Assembly (NCBI RefSeq): GCF_009711205.1
Contig: NZ_WMIG01000018.1
Span: 1 to 64,000 of the forward strand
From: Paracoccus litorisediminis
GTDB lineage: Bacteria > Pseudomonadota > Alphaproteobacteria > Rhodobacterales > Rhodobacteraceae
Length of the DNA: 64,000 nt
Reading direction: 5' to 3'
A model generated the notes under the pieces. That model did no database searches, was not told the DNA's origin, and worked only from the letters and a program-made list of their open reading frames with translations. This document shows, piece by piece, positions 31,536-40,542 of this stretch. A program made the position numbers and the translations under genes. How positions within the stretch are numbered: position 1 is the first letter of the stretch; every line of letters begins with the position of its first letter.

Positions 31536-33224
31536 TCAGGACTGGCGCATTGCGGATTTCATCATGTCCGCGATGCGCTCGGCCAGCATGATGGTCGGGA
31601 CATTGGTATTCGCGCAGGGGATCGAAGGCATCAGCGAGGCATCGACCACATGCAGCCCGTTGACGCCGTGAACTGCCCCGTCGCTGCCGGTCACGGCGGC
31701 GGGGTCGTCTGCGGCACCCATCCGGCAGGTCCCCGAGGCATGCCAGGTGCCGCCGACATTCGCCCGGACGAAATCCGTCAGCGCTTGGTCATCGGCAAGC
31801 AGTGCCCGCAGCGTGACGCCCTGCGTGATCAGCCCGTGCACCAACGCGGCCCGCAGCGGTCCGGCCAGATCGAGCATGGCCGAGAGTGCCCCCCGTTGGA
31901 TCGCGTTCCAGCGGCCGGGACTTGCAACCTTGGCGACGCGGGGCGTGTAGCTGGTCGGAAATACCGGCCCGCATTTCTCGGCCATTGCGGGATCTGCCAA
32001 GGCGCGCGCGCCCATGCGGACCGCGCCTTTCAGGCGCTCCAGATCGCGCGGGTCGGACAGCATGTTAAAATCGACATCGGGTTCGGCGCGGGGATCGGCC
32101 GAGGTCAAACGCAGGCGGCCACGCGAATAGGATTTGTTCACCCAAAAGAAGATCGAACCGATCCGCATGCCCACCGAATGCCAGCCCGAACGGGACAGGA
32201 TCGCCCCATGCATGTCGCCGGGTGGCGTGTCCGCCAGCCCCGAGGAGTAGCGCCAGACGCCCTGTTCGTGATGCTCATCCGGGTCGCGCACGCGCAAACC
32301 AGGCGGCAGATAGGCCCCGAGCGCGATCGACGGATGTTCCATCAGATTGCCGCCCACGCCGGACAGATCGACCAGCGGCTCGATCCCCAGCGCGCGCAGA
32401 TCTGCGGCGGGGCCGATGCCTGCGCGCAGCAGCATGGCTGGGCTGTGGATCGCGCCCATGCTGAGGATGGTACGGCGGGCGGTGATGCGGATCGCTTCCC
32501 CGGAGGATGCGGCGATTTCCGCCCCCGTCACCTGACGACCCTCGACCAGCAGGCGCAGGACCTGATGGCCGCTGAGGATATGCAGGTTCGGCCGGGCCCG
32601 CACCTCGGGCGTGAGCCATGTCAGCGAGGTCGGCTGTCGTTTCCCGGTATCGGACTGGCCGACCGCGCCACGGAACACACCGTCCTGCCAAGGGCCGTTC
32701 TGATCGGGTCGGATCGGGTGACCCTGACCGTCCAGCGCCCGCATCACCTGCCCGACAAAGGGCGACAACGCCAGATCGTCGGGACGCCGGATCTTGAGCG
32801 GACCGGCATCGCCATGCAGCGGGCCGTCAAAATCGCGGTCATGTTCCAGCTTGCGGAAATAGGGCAGGACCGAGTCCCAGCCCCAGCCCGTGGCCCCAAA
32901 TGCGGCCCATTCGTCGTAATCGGCAGGTGCGCCGCGGTTCGACATCAGCGCGTTGATGGCCGAGCCGCCACCAAGGATGCGCGCCTGTTCATAGCGGCGG
33001 GCAGCCCCTTTGCCGTATCGCGCGCTGAGCCCCTGCCAGATATTGCGCCCGTCCAGATAGGCCCGTCCGGGATAGCGCGAGGCGATCTCGGCCGGCAATT
33101 CGGGCGGAAGGATGTCGCGCCCGGCCTCGACCAGCGTCACGCGCAGGTCGGGCATTTCCGAAAGGCGGGCGGCCAGAACGCAGCCCGCCGAGCCGCCGCC
33201 AAGGATCAGGATATCGCTTTCCAT
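31536..33224 (-). CDS. GMC-family oxidoreductase (choline dehydrogenase-like)
   Basis: 562 residues. FAD-binding N-terminus DILILGGGSAGCVLAARLSE (4-23), ARILGGGSAINALMSNRGAPADYDEW and SMGAIHSPAMLLRAGIGPAADL (GMC signature 2), and the C-terminal active site TWHASGTCRMG with the catalytic His; the second active-site position sits in SIPCANTNVPTIMLAER. It oxidises an alcohol to an aldehyde. Seven bases separate it from the upstream permease gene, so it belongs to the PotABCD-like operon and probably acts on the imported compound or its product. Confidence 0.87.
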   Translation of the reverse strand: MESDILILGGGSAGCVLAARLSEMPDLRVTLVEAGRDILPPELPAEIASRYPGRAYLDGRNIWQGLSARYGKGAARRYEQARILGGGSAINALMSNRGAPADYDEWAAFGATGWGWDSVLPYFRKLEHDRDFDGPLHGDAGPLKIRRPDDLALSPFVGQVMRALDGQGHPIRPDQNGPWQDGVFRGAVGQSDTGKRQPTSLTWLTPEVRARPNLHILSGHQVLRLLVEGRQVTGAEIAASSGEAIRITARRTILSMGAIHSPAMLLRAGIGPAADLRALGIEPLVDLSGVGGNLMEHPSIALGAYLPPGLRVRDPDEHHEQGVWRYSSGLADTPPGDMHGAILSRSGWHSVGMRIGSIFFWVNKSYSRGRLRLTSADPRAEPDVDFNMLSDPRDLERLKGAVRMGARALADPAMAEKCGPVFPTSYTPRVAKVASPGRWNAIQRGALSAMLDLAGPLRAALVHGLITQGVTLRALLADDQALTDFVRANVGGTWHASGTCRMGAADDPAAVTGSDGAVHGVNGLHVVDASLMPSIPCANTNVPTIMLAERIADMMKSAMRQS

Positions 33225-33230
33225 TCCGGC

Positions 33231-34037
33231 TCAGGCCTTGCCCCGCGATTCAGACGCGCGGGCATTCATCGCCATCAGCAGCACCATGATGAACGATATC
33301 CCGGTCAGCAGCGTCGAGATGGCGGCGATGGTCGGGTCGATCTCGTCGCGCAGCGCGGTGAACATGCGCTTGGTCAGGGTCTGGTAATCCCCGCCCGAGA
33401 TGAACAGCGATACCACCGTCTCATCCAGCGCCGAGATAAAGGCAAACAGCATCCCGGTGATCACCGAAGGGCGGATCTGCGGCAGCACCACGGTAAAGAA
33501 GGCGCGCCAGCGGTTCATGCCCAGGCTGCGGGCCACCATTTCCTGTGTCGGGTCGAACTTGCGCAGCCCGACCAGAACCGAGGTGATGACATAGGGCATG
33601 CCCAGCATCACATTGGCCAGGATCAACCCGCTCAGCGTCGCGATCAGGCCGATCTGGGCATAGACCAGAAACACCCCGACGGCGGTGATGACAATCGGCA
33701 CCACCAGCGGCAGCAGCAGCACGATCTGCAGGTTCTTGACCCAGCGCGACTGCGTCATGTTCAGCGCATAGGCGGCGGCCGTGCCGATGATCGTGGCCAG
33801 AACCGCGCTGGAGGTGGCCAGGATCAGGCTGGTTTTCGTGGCCTGCATCCAGGCCGGGTTGGTCAGATAGGCCTGGTACCAGCGCAGCGACCAGCTTGGC
33901 GGCGGAAAGCTTAGGAAACGCGCGCCCGAAAACGACATCGGGATGATGATCAGGACCGGGATGATCAGCCACAGCAGGACGACGCCGACAAAGACACGCA
34001 GCATGATCTGGGATGGGGACAGTGAGATGCGTTCCAT
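33231..34037 (-). CDS. ABC transporter permease, PotC type
   Basis: 268 residues, about six membrane spans starting LRVFVGVVLLWLIIPVLIIIPMSF. The EAA loop reads MVARSLGMNRWRAFFTVVLPQIRP. Layout and PPPSWSLRWYQAYL near residue 45 are typical of spermidine/putrescine-type permease II. Directly follows the PotB-type gene (4-bp gap). Confidence 0.88.
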   Translation of the reverse strand: MERISLSPSQIMLRVFVGVVLLWLIIPVLIIIPMSFSGARFLSFPPPSWSLRWYQAYLTNPAWMQATKTSLILATSSAVLATIIGTAAAYALNMTQSRWVKNLQIVLLLPLVVPIVITAVGVFLVYAQIGLIATLSGLILANVMLGMPYVITSVLVGLRKFDPTQEMVARSLGMNRWRAFFTVVLPQIRPSVITGMLFAFISALDETVVSLFISGGDYQTLTKRMFTALRDEIDPTIAAISTLLTGISFIMVLLMAMNARASESRGKA

Positions 34038-34041
34038 CGGC

Positions 34042-34914
34042 TTACCTCGTTCCCATGATGCGCTCGAAGGGGATCAGCATGCTGGCCAGCCGGAAGATCA
34101 GGAACACCAGCAGCAGAAGCACCATCGAGATCGACGAGGCCGCGCCCCATTCGTTGTAAAGCTCGATATTGCGCGATACGAGCATCGAGACCAGGAAGGT
34201 CCGGCCACCGCCCAGCAATTCGGGCGTGATGTAGAAGCCCAGCGTCAGGACAAAGACCAGCACCGAGCCCGCGATCACGCCGGGCAGCGACAGTGGCAGG
34301 AAGACCGAGCGAAACACCAGCCAGCCGCCGCCGCCAAGGCTCGCGCCCGCCATTTCCAGTTCCGCCGGGATTTTCTTCATCGTGGCGTAAAGCGGCAGCA
34401 CCATGAACGGCAGCAGGATATGCAGCGTCGCCATGACCGTGCCGAATTCGTTGTTGACCAGGATCAGCGGCTTGTCGATCACGCCGGTCTCGATCAGCAT
34501 CGTGTTCACCAGCCCACGCCGTTGCAGCAGGATCAGCCACGCATAGGCGCGCACCAGCACGCTGGTCCAGAAGGGCAGCAGCACCATGCCCAGAATGATC
34601 GGCGGCCAGATGCCCTGCGATTTCGCCGCGACATAGGCGATCGGATAGCCCAGCAGCAGCGCGGCGATGGTGACCACAAAGGCGATGCGGAAGGTCTGGA
34701 CGAAGGACGACAGATAAACCGTGTCCGACAGGAAGCGCGCGTAATGATCCAGCGTGAAACCGTCCGGCCCCTGAAAGGATTGCCAGCCCATCCAGATCAA
34801 TGGCCCGATCAGCAGCAGGCCGACGACGGCCAGCGCCGGAGCCAGCAGCAGCAGGATCATCCGCCGCTCGCGCCGCTCCTCGGGGCTGAGGAAATTGGTC
34901 ACGTTCTTGGTCAT
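34042..34914 (-). CDS. ABC transporter permease, PotB type
   Basis: 290 residues from MTKNVTNFLSPEERRERRMILL at 34914, chosen because the first membrane span follows directly. An upstream in-frame ATG at 35031 overlaps the binding-protein stop as ATGA, but the extra 39 residues would be encoded by the GC-rich hairpin region (34948-34967) and look non-coding. EAA loop EMAGASLGGGGWLVFRSVFLPLSLPG. Forms the channel with the PotC-type protein. Confidence 0.86.
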   Translation of the reverse strand: MTKNVTNFLSPEERRERRMILLLLAPALAVVGLLLIGPLIWMGWQSFQGPDGFTLDHYARFLSDTVYLSSFVQTFRIAFVVTIAALLLGYPIAYVAAKSQGIWPPIILGMVLLPFWTSVLVRAYAWLILLQRRGLVNTMLIETGVIDKPLILVNNEFGTVMATLHILLPFMVLPLYATMKKIPAELEMAGASLGGGGWLVFRSVFLPLSLPGVIAGSVLVFVLTLGFYITPELLGGGRTFLVSMLVSRNIELYNEWGAASSISMVLLLLVFLIFRLASMLIPFERIMGTR

Positions 34915-34947
34915 GGTCGTTCCGCCATGGGCTGGGGCCGGCTGGGA

Positions 34948-34967
34948 CCGGCGCGACGTCGCGCCGG
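34948..34967 (-). terminator. Perfect 20-bp palindrome between binding-protein and permease genes
   Basis: CCGGCGCGAC-GTCGCGCCGG, flanked by further G/C complementarity (GGGACC...GGGGCC). It lies in the 113-bp spacer between the PotD-type and PotB-type genes. Likely attenuates read-through or protects the 3' end of the binding-protein mRNA, as at 15306 and 52584. Confidence 0.6.
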
Positions 34968-35027
34968 GGCCGGAGGGGGGATGCGGCCAGGCCGCCTCCC
35001 GTCCCGTCGGGGTGTCGGGCGCGCTGG

Positions 35028-36068
35028 TCATTGCTGGACAAACGCTGCCCAGCGTTCCTGCGCCGCCTCGCCCTCGGGCGAACTCCACCACGCTGCCGAG
35101 TTCAGCACCTGCTTGGCCGCGTTTTCGGGCGAGTTCGGCATCTGGGCCGCGCGCTCGGCCGAGATCTTGCCGGTCTCATAGGCGGCGGGGTTGCCGGGGC
35201 CGTAGTCGATATATTCGGGGAAGTTCGCCTGAATCTCGGGTGACATGGCGGCCTCGATGAACTTCATCGCGGTCTCCAAGTTCGGGGCCCCTTTCAGGAC
35301 ACAAAGCGAGGTATATTGCAGGATGCCCTGATTATAGGTGAAGTCGACCGGCGCGCCCTCGGCCATGACTGCCGATACCCGACCGTTCCAGGCCATCACC
35401 ATGTCGGCTTCGCCATCGGCCAGAAGCTGCGCGGATTGCGCGCCCGAGGTCCACCAGACAGAGATATGGGGCTTGATTTCTTCCAGCTTCTTGAAGGCGC
35501 GATCCACGTCCATCGGATAGATGTCGGCGGGGGCGACGCCGTCGGCCATCAGCGCGGCTTCCAGCGTGGCCAACGGGTGGTTGCGCAGCGCGCGGGTGCC
35601 GGGGAATTTCTCGACATCCCAGAAATCCGCCCAGCTTTGCGGGCCGTTCTCGCCATAGGCATCCTTGTTGTAGGCCAGCACCGAGGAATAGAACTCATAG
35701 GCGACCGAATAGTCATTGCGCAATTCGGCCGGCATGGCCGCGACCGAAGGCATCGCGGCAAGGTCCAGCTTCTCGATCATGCCCTGCTCACCACCACGCA
35801 TACAGTCCTTGGTGGGCGTATCGATCACGTCCCAGATCGGCTTGCCGGTGGCGGTCTGGGTGCGGATGACCGGCCAGGCATCGGGGCTGCTGTCCTGCTT
35901 GACGACGATCCCGGTTTTTTCGGTCACCGGGTCGAGGATCGCCTTGGTCTGGGCCTCCTGATATGCGCCGCCCTGCGACACGAAGGTGATTTCGGCCGCA
36001 TGCAGCCAACCCACGCCCAGGCACAAGGTCAGACTGGTCGCGGCAGTGAACTTCAGCTTGCTAGTCAT
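35028..36068 (-). CDS. ABC transporter substrate-binding protein (spermidine/putrescine type)
   Basis: 346 residues, periplasmic. Signal peptide MTSKLKFTAATSLTLCLGVGWLHAA with cleavage near residue 25. Mature part: ITFVSQGGAYQEAQTKAILDPVTEKTGI, WPVIRTQTATGKPIWDVIDTP, and NAAYETGKIS-type C-terminus, the PotD/AotP-like SBP_bac_8 fold. Acidic ligand residues cannot be assigned with certainty. AGGAAGG precedes the start. It provides specificity for the PotBC/PotA importer. Confidence 0.87.
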   Translation of the reverse strand: MTSKLKFTAATSLTLCLGVGWLHAAEITFVSQGGAYQEAQTKAILDPVTEKTGIVVKQDSSPDAWPVIRTQTATGKPIWDVIDTPTKDCMRGGEQGMIEKLDLAAMPSVAAMPAELRNDYSVAYEFYSSVLAYNKDAYGENGPQSWADFWDVEKFPGTRALRNHPLATLEAALMADGVAPADIYPMDVDRAFKKLEEIKPHISVWWTSGAQSAQLLADGEADMVMAWNGRVSAVMAEGAPVDFTYNQGILQYTSLCVLKGAPNLETAMKFIEAAMSPEIQANFPEYIDYGPGNPAAYETGKISAERAAQMPNSPENAAKQVLNSAAWWSSPEGEAAQERWAAFVQQ

Positions 36069-36107
36069 GGTGTTACCTTCCTGTTTTTCGGTTATTTTTA
36101 GGCGTGG

Positions 36108-37409
36108 CTATTTGCCCACCGCGTCGAGGAACTGATACCAGCCGGCAACCAGACGGACGCCGATCTCGCGGATGGGATAAAGGGGGACGGTCGGCAAAGG
36201 CAGTTGCCCAAGCAGACCGGCATCGGGCGTCCGGCCCAGCACCTGATCCGCGACATGCTCGCCGATATAGCTGGCCAGCGCGACGCCGGTGCCGTTATAG
36301 CCCATGGCATAGACCATGCGGTCATCCAGCCGACCCAGATGCGGCAGGCTGTCCATGGTCATCGCCACCAGCCCCGACCAGCGATGCGTGACCCTGATCC
36401 CCTCAAGCTGGGGGAATTGCTTCAGCATCGCCCTTTCCAGGGCAGCGAAGGCCGCGGGGCTGTCGGATTTGCCAAAGGCGCCGCGACCGCCATAAAGCAG
36501 CCGGTCGCCGGATTTGCGGAACCAGCGCATCATGCGCCGGGTCTCGGTATAGCTGCGGCCATGCGCCAGCAGCGCCTCGCCCGCCGTGCCGGTCAGCGGC
36601 TGGGTGGCGATCATGGCCGAGCGGAAGGGGACAACCCGGCGCTCGACGCTGGCCGAGGCGAGGGTCAGGCTGGAATAGGCATTGGTGGCCAGCACCACCT
36701 GCCGCGCCTGCACCCGCCCGCCCGGCAGGTGCAGATGCACGCCGCCTTCGGCACGGCGTTCGATCCTGGTGACGGGGCTTTCGTCATGGATGCGGATGCC
36801 GCGTTCGCGCAGGCCCTGCGCCAGACCGCGATGGAATTTCAGCGGATGGATGACGCCGCCATGGCGGTTCAGCATGCCCCCGCAAAAATCCCGCGAGCCG
36901 GTTTCCTCGGCCATCTGCCCGGCAGCAAGGATCGAGACGGCATCGTCGCCCAAAGTGTCGCGAAGCCAGCCGCATTCCGCCCGCAGCGCCTCCAGGGCCT
37001 CGGGACGATGGGCGCAGCGCAGCGAACCGCTGGGCCGGTAATCCGCGTCGATGCCGAATTCCTCCAGCAGCACGCCGACATTCTCGATCGCCTCGATGCC
37101 GATGTCATGCATGCGCCGCGCGGTGTCGATGTCCCAGCGCCGGGCCATTTCGGCAAATCCCAGACGGAACTTGCCCGAGACGACACCGCCATTGCGACCC
37201 GAGGCGCCCCAGCCCAGCCGGTTTGCCTCAAGCACCACCACGTCCACCCCGCGCGCCGCAAGGGCGCGCGCGGTCGACAGTCCGGTATAGCCCCCGCCCA
37301 CGATGGCGACATCGGCCTGGCAGGTTCCGGTCAGCGGCTGAGAAGGGGGTGCTGGCTGAACGGTGTCGCGCCACAGCGACGCGATATCGGGAAGCGGGGG
37401 CTGGGTCAC
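36108..37409 (-). CDS. FAD-dependent oxidoreductase (PuuB/OrdL-like), second copy type
   Basis: 433 residues, GTG start at 37409. VAIVGGGYTGLSTARALAARG (34-54) with VLEANRLGWGASGRNGGVVSGKF is the gamma-glutamylputrescine oxidase signature; C-terminal YAMGYNGTGVALASYIGEHVADQVLG. Same family as 21392-22669, here paired again with a HAD gene (9-bp gap) and placed between importer genes. Oxidation of an imported polyamine derivative or N-alkyl amino acid is the likely role. Confidence 0.85.
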   Translation of the reverse strand: MTQPPLPDIASLWRDTVQPAPPSQPLTGTCQADVAIVGGGYTGLSTARALAARGVDVVVLEANRLGWGASGRNGGVVSGKFRLGFAEMARRWDIDTARRMHDIGIEAIENVGVLLEEFGIDADYRPSGSLRCAHRPEALEALRAECGWLRDTLGDDAVSILAAGQMAEETGSRDFCGGMLNRHGGVIHPLKFHRGLAQGLRERGIRIHDESPVTRIERRAEGGVHLHLPGGRVQARQVVLATNAYSSLTLASASVERRVVPFRSAMIATQPLTGTAGEALLAHGRSYTETRRMMRWFRKSGDRLLYGGRGAFGKSDSPAAFAALERAMLKQFPQLEGIRVTHRWSGLVAMTMDSLPHLGRLDDRMVYAMGYNGTGVALASYIGEHVADQVLGRTPDAGLLGQLPLPTVPLYPIREIGVRLVAGWYQFLDAVGK

Positions 37410-37418
37410 GATCGTGCC

Positions 37419-38147
37419 TCAGGCTGCCGCGCCGTAGCGCTTTTCGGCCAGTTCGGCATCCACCGCGTCGGCAAGTTCCTTGAGCGAGGTAAAGTGATAG
37501 TCGGGGGTGGTCACGACCTTGGGGATCGGCGAGGCGCCGAAGCCATCCTGTCCCGCGCGACGCTGGATCCAGCAGGTGGTGTATCCCAGATCGCGCGCCA
37601 CGCCGATATCATGGTGCTGGCTTTGCGCGACATGCAGGATTTCCGACTGCTTGTAGCCAAAGGCCGACTGCCGCCCCTTGTTGAAGGCAAAGAATTCAGG
37701 GGCGGGCTTGGCATAGCCAGTTTCGTCGCAGGTCACCGCGTCATGGAAGGGACGCCCCAGCGTATGTTCATAGGCGGTAAAGGCGGTGCGGTCGGCATTG
37801 GTCATCGCGACCAGCCGGAAGTTCTTGCGCAGCCGGGCCAATGCCTCGACCGAATCCGCGAATGCGGGCCAACGCAGGACCGAAAGCTGGAAGGCGTTGG
37901 CGACCGCGTCCGAGGCATCATAACCGGTTTCCGCGGCAATCGACAGGTAGACATCGCGGAAGGCAAAGGACGAGCGGCCATAGAACTTGTCGCGCCCGCG
38001 CAGATAGGGCTCGAAGATCTCGTAATCCGAGGCTGCGGCCGCCTTGGGCCCGCCGAGGCTGCGGATCGCCTCCAGCACGCCGGTTTCGAAATCGATCAGC
38101 GTTCCGACCACGTCAAAGGTCATCACCTTGAAATCGGTGAGTTTCAT
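37419..38147 (-). CDS. Haloacid dehalogenase type II-like HAD hydrolase, second copy type
   Basis: 242 residues from MKLTDFKVMTFDVVGTLIDFE at 38147. Motif I is D12-V-V-G-T-L, again without the +2 Asp of phosphatases; motif II VAMTNAD; motif III GYAKPAPEFF; DIGVARDLGYTTCWIQRR near the end. It pairs with the downstream FAD oxidase exactly as the genes at 20718 and 21392 do. Function in the pathway is unknown. Confidence 0.8.
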   Translation of the reverse strand: MKLTDFKVMTFDVVGTLIDFETGVLEAIRSLGGPKAAAASDYEIFEPYLRGRDKFYGRSSFAFRDVYLSIAAETGYDASDAVANAFQLSVLRWPAFADSVEALARLRKNFRLVAMTNADRTAFTAYEHTLGRPFHDAVTCDETGYAKPAPEFFAFNKGRQSAFGYKQSEILHVAQSQHHDIGVARDLGYTTCWIQRRAGQDGFGASPIPKVVTTPDYHFTSLKELADAVDAELAEKRYGAAA

Positions 38148-38179
38148 TTCCCAGATCCTTGTTGTTGCAGTGGGGAAGT

Positions 38180-39271
38180 TCAGGCCGCCCGAGGCACGAC
38201 GATGGTGTCCTCGGGGTGCAGGGCTAGCGTGACCGGCTGGCCCGCCTCGGGCATCATTTGCCAACCGGAATGGTTCGAGGGCAGGCGCAGGCTGACCTGT
38301 TCGCCCCCGGAAAGGGTGACAAAGATCCGCACGCTTTCGCCCTGATACAGGCAGGAATTCACCGTTCCCGGCAGCAGGTTGCTTTCCGGTGCGGTCTGTG
38401 GCCCGGCAAAGGCCAGCTTTTCGGAATGCACCGTCAGGAACAGGTCGTCCGAACTGGGCAGCGGATGGGCCGAGCGCAGGGTCTGGCCCGCCAGGGTCAG
38501 GTTGCCGGCATCCAGCCGCTGGACCGGCAGCAGCATCGCCTCGCCGATGAAACTTGCCACGAACGAGTCCTTGGGGCGGTCATGCAGCTGCTTGGGCGTG
38601 TCCACCTGCACCAGACCGCCGCTTTTCATCACGGCGATGCGGTCGGACATGGTCAGCGCCTCGCGCTGGTCATGGGTGACATAGATGATCGTCGCGCCCA
38701 GCTTGGCGTGCAGCTGTTTCAGCTCCAGCTGCATGTTTTCGCGCAGCTGCTTGTCCAGCGCCGAAAGCGGCTCATCCATCAGGATCAGGCGCGGCTCAAA
38801 GATCATCGCGCGGGCCAAGGCGACGCGCTGGCGCTGCCCGCCGGACAGGGCCGAGATCGCCCGGTCGGCATAGCCCGACAGTTCGACCATCTCCAGCGCG
38901 GCTTGCAGCTTGGCCGGCCATTCCGCCTTGGGCAGGCGACGGGCCCGCAGAGGGAAGGTGATGTTTTCTCCCACGGTCATATGCGGGAACAGCGCGTAGT
39001 TCTGAAAGACGATACCGATACCGCGCAGATGCGGCGGCGTATAGGTGATGTCGGTCGCGCCCAGATGGATGCTGCCCGAGGTCGGTTGCACAAAGCCGCC
39101 CAGCAGGCCCAGCAGCGTCGTCTTGCCCGAGCCCGAGGGGCCAAGGACCGAAAGGAATTCGCCGGGCGCTACGTCCAGACTGACATCGTCCAGCGCCTTG
39201 AACGTGCCGTATCGCTTGACGGCGTTGCGGATCGAGACGCCGACCTTTTGCGGATGCAGGGGGGAGTTCAT
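38180..39271 (-). CDS. ABC transporter ATPase, PotA type
   Basis: 363 residues from MNSPLHPQKVGVSIRNAVKRYG at 39271 (AGGAGC upstream). Walker A GPSGSGKT (44-51), signature LSGGQRQR (142-149), Walker B LILMDEP (162-168), and a C-terminal TOBE domain ending LALHPEDTIVV. First gene of the minus-strand operon that runs through HAD, FAD oxidase, binding protein, two permeases, GMC oxidoreductase, ttuC-like 2 and gabD 2. Divergent from the LysR gene at 39482, which probably controls it. Confidence 0.9.
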   Translation of the reverse strand: MNSPLHPQKVGVSIRNAVKRYGTFKALDDVSLDVAPGEFLSVLGPSGSGKTTLLGLLGGFVQPTSGSIHLGATDITYTPPHLRGIGIVFQNYALFPHMTVGENITFPLRARRLPKAEWPAKLQAALEMVELSGYADRAISALSGGQRQRVALARAMIFEPRLILMDEPLSALDKQLRENMQLELKQLHAKLGATIIYVTHDQREALTMSDRIAVMKSGGLVQVDTPKQLHDRPKDSFVASFIGEAMLLPVQRLDAGNLTLAGQTLRSAHPLPSSDDLFLTVHSEKLAFAGPQTAPESNLLPGTVNSCLYQGESVRIFVTLSGGEQVSLRLPSNHSGWQMMPEAGQPVTLALHPEDTIVVPRAA

Positions 39272-39469
39272 GCGGCGACGTGCTCCTGTCTGTTGCGTTC
39301 GGACATGCCGGGTCTGTTTGCAGAAATGTAAAAACATCCTGCGCTTACGAAACCAAAGGTGGTCTGATCGCTGTCGTTCTGTTGGCGTTTTCAGGCTTTT
39401 TGCTGCCTGTTGAACTCAAGGTGACGAAAAAGTAACGCTGGGGCAATTGAAAAAAAATCGCGCTTGTTG

Positions 39470-39482
39470 TTACATGATGTAA
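39470..39482. promoter_or_regulatory. Palindrome at the LysR gene start (T-N11-A)
   Basis: TTACAT-G-ATGTAA, overlapping the first base of the LysR start codon at 39482. LysR regulators bind T-N11-A palindromes, so this is a candidate autoregulatory or shared operator in the 210-bp divergent region 39272-39481. Confidence 0.45.
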
Positions 39483-40429
39483 TGAGAAGAACGCGCCGCC
39501 AGATACCGTCCATGAACGCGCTTTTTGCCTTTGAGGCAGCAGGGCGGTTGCGCAATTTCTCGCGTGCTTCCGAAGAGTTGAATGTCACGCCCGCGGCCGT
39601 CAGCCGCATGATGCAGCGCCTTGAGGAGCATCTGGGCACCCCCCTGTTTCACCGCGCGGGAACGGGGGTGACGCTTAGCGAAAGCGGGCGCTTGCTGTTC
39701 GATGCCACCAGCCGCGCCGTCGCCCAGATCGAGGCCGCGCTGATCGAGATCGAGGATCGCAGTCTGGGTGTCGATACCGTGACGATTTCGGTCTCGACTG
39801 CCTTCACCACCCATTGGCTGATGCCGCGGATGATGAAGTTCAAGGCGGCCTTTCCCAGTGTCGATCTGCGGTTTCAATTGCTGATGGGCCCGCTGAGCGG
39901 GCCGGTTGACGATGTGGATTTCGGCATGCGCTTCCTGCGTGCGCGTGAGTCGCGTCATCGCGTGTTTCCGATCATGCCCGAGGTGCTGGTTCCGATCTGC
40001 AGCCCGGCCTATCGCAGCCGCCGCGATGCCTCGGCGCAGGATGGTGAGACCTTGATCAAGCTGTCCGAGGGTGAGCCCTACTCGCCCTATGACCTTGTCG
40101 CCGGCTCGGACCTGATCGCGGCCAATCCGCTGATCTTTGCCGATTACGCCATCGTAGTTCAGGCCGCATTGCTGGGGCAGGGGATTGCCTGGGGCTGGCT
40201 AAGCGTGGTGGGCCATTGGATGCGGCACGGAGATCTGGTTCCGGCGAACATGCGCCGCCAGATCACGCCGCGCCATTGCTGCTTTGTCCAAGCCGAGGGC
40301 AAGCCTCTGCGCCCAGTGGTCGAACAGGTACGTGATTGGATCATTGCCGAACTGCAATCCGACTATACCGAAGTCAGGACCATGTTCCCTGCATTGGAAA
40401 TCCCCGCACTGACCGACGGCGTGCTGTAG
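39482..40429 (+). CDS. LysR-family transcriptional regulator (GcvA-like)
   Basis: 315 residues from ATG 39482. Helix-turn-helix at about 10-70: IPSMNALFAFEAAGRLRNFSRASEELNVTPAAVSRMMQRLEEHLG. The effector domain follows (VTISVSTAFTTHWLMPRMMKF...). Sequence style of the glycine-cleavage activator subgroup, common next to amino acid and amine catabolic operons. Divergent from the PotA-type operon. Confidence 0.87.
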   Translation: MRRTRRQIPSMNALFAFEAAGRLRNFSRASEELNVTPAAVSRMMQRLEEHLGTPLFHRAGTGVTLSESGRLLFDATSRAVAQIEAALIEIEDRSLGVDTVTISVSTAFTTHWLMPRMMKFKAAFPSVDLRFQLLMGPLSGPVDDVDFGMRFLRARESRHRVFPIMPEVLVPICSPAYRSRRDASAQDGETLIKLSEGEPYSPYDLVAGSDLIAANPLIFADYAIVVQAALLGQGIAWGWLSVVGHWMRHGDLVPANMRRQITPRHCCFVQAEGKPLRPVVEQVRDWIIAELQSDYTEVRTMFPALEIPALTDGVL

Positions 40430-40502
40430 GGTTCCCATAGCGGAGGATAACGAGTCCACCGCAACAAGGCTGCAGTGGACGTTTATCGCGACCCAAATGA
40501 TC

Positions 40503-40527
40503 GTCGCCCCGATATTCGCGGGGCGAC
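40503..40527. terminator. Hairpin between convergent genes
   Basis: GTCGCCCC-N9-GGGGCGAC in the 113-bp gap between the LysR stop (40429) and the nucleoside permease stop (40543). No U tract; probably terminates both. Confidence 0.55.
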
Positions 40528-40542
40528 GCCAATGGAATGGGA

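Noticed and set aside
31491..33914. 807-codon open frame antisense to the GMC oxidoreductase and PotC-type permease
   Set aside because: It runs across two well-recognised genes on the other strand and has no recognisable domain or membrane pattern.
34915..35031. Longer N-terminus for the PotB-type permease from the ATG at 35031
   Set aside because: It is attractive as an ATGA overlap, but the extension is encoded by a GC-rich palindromic spacer and would precede the normal permease N-terminus with unrelated residues.
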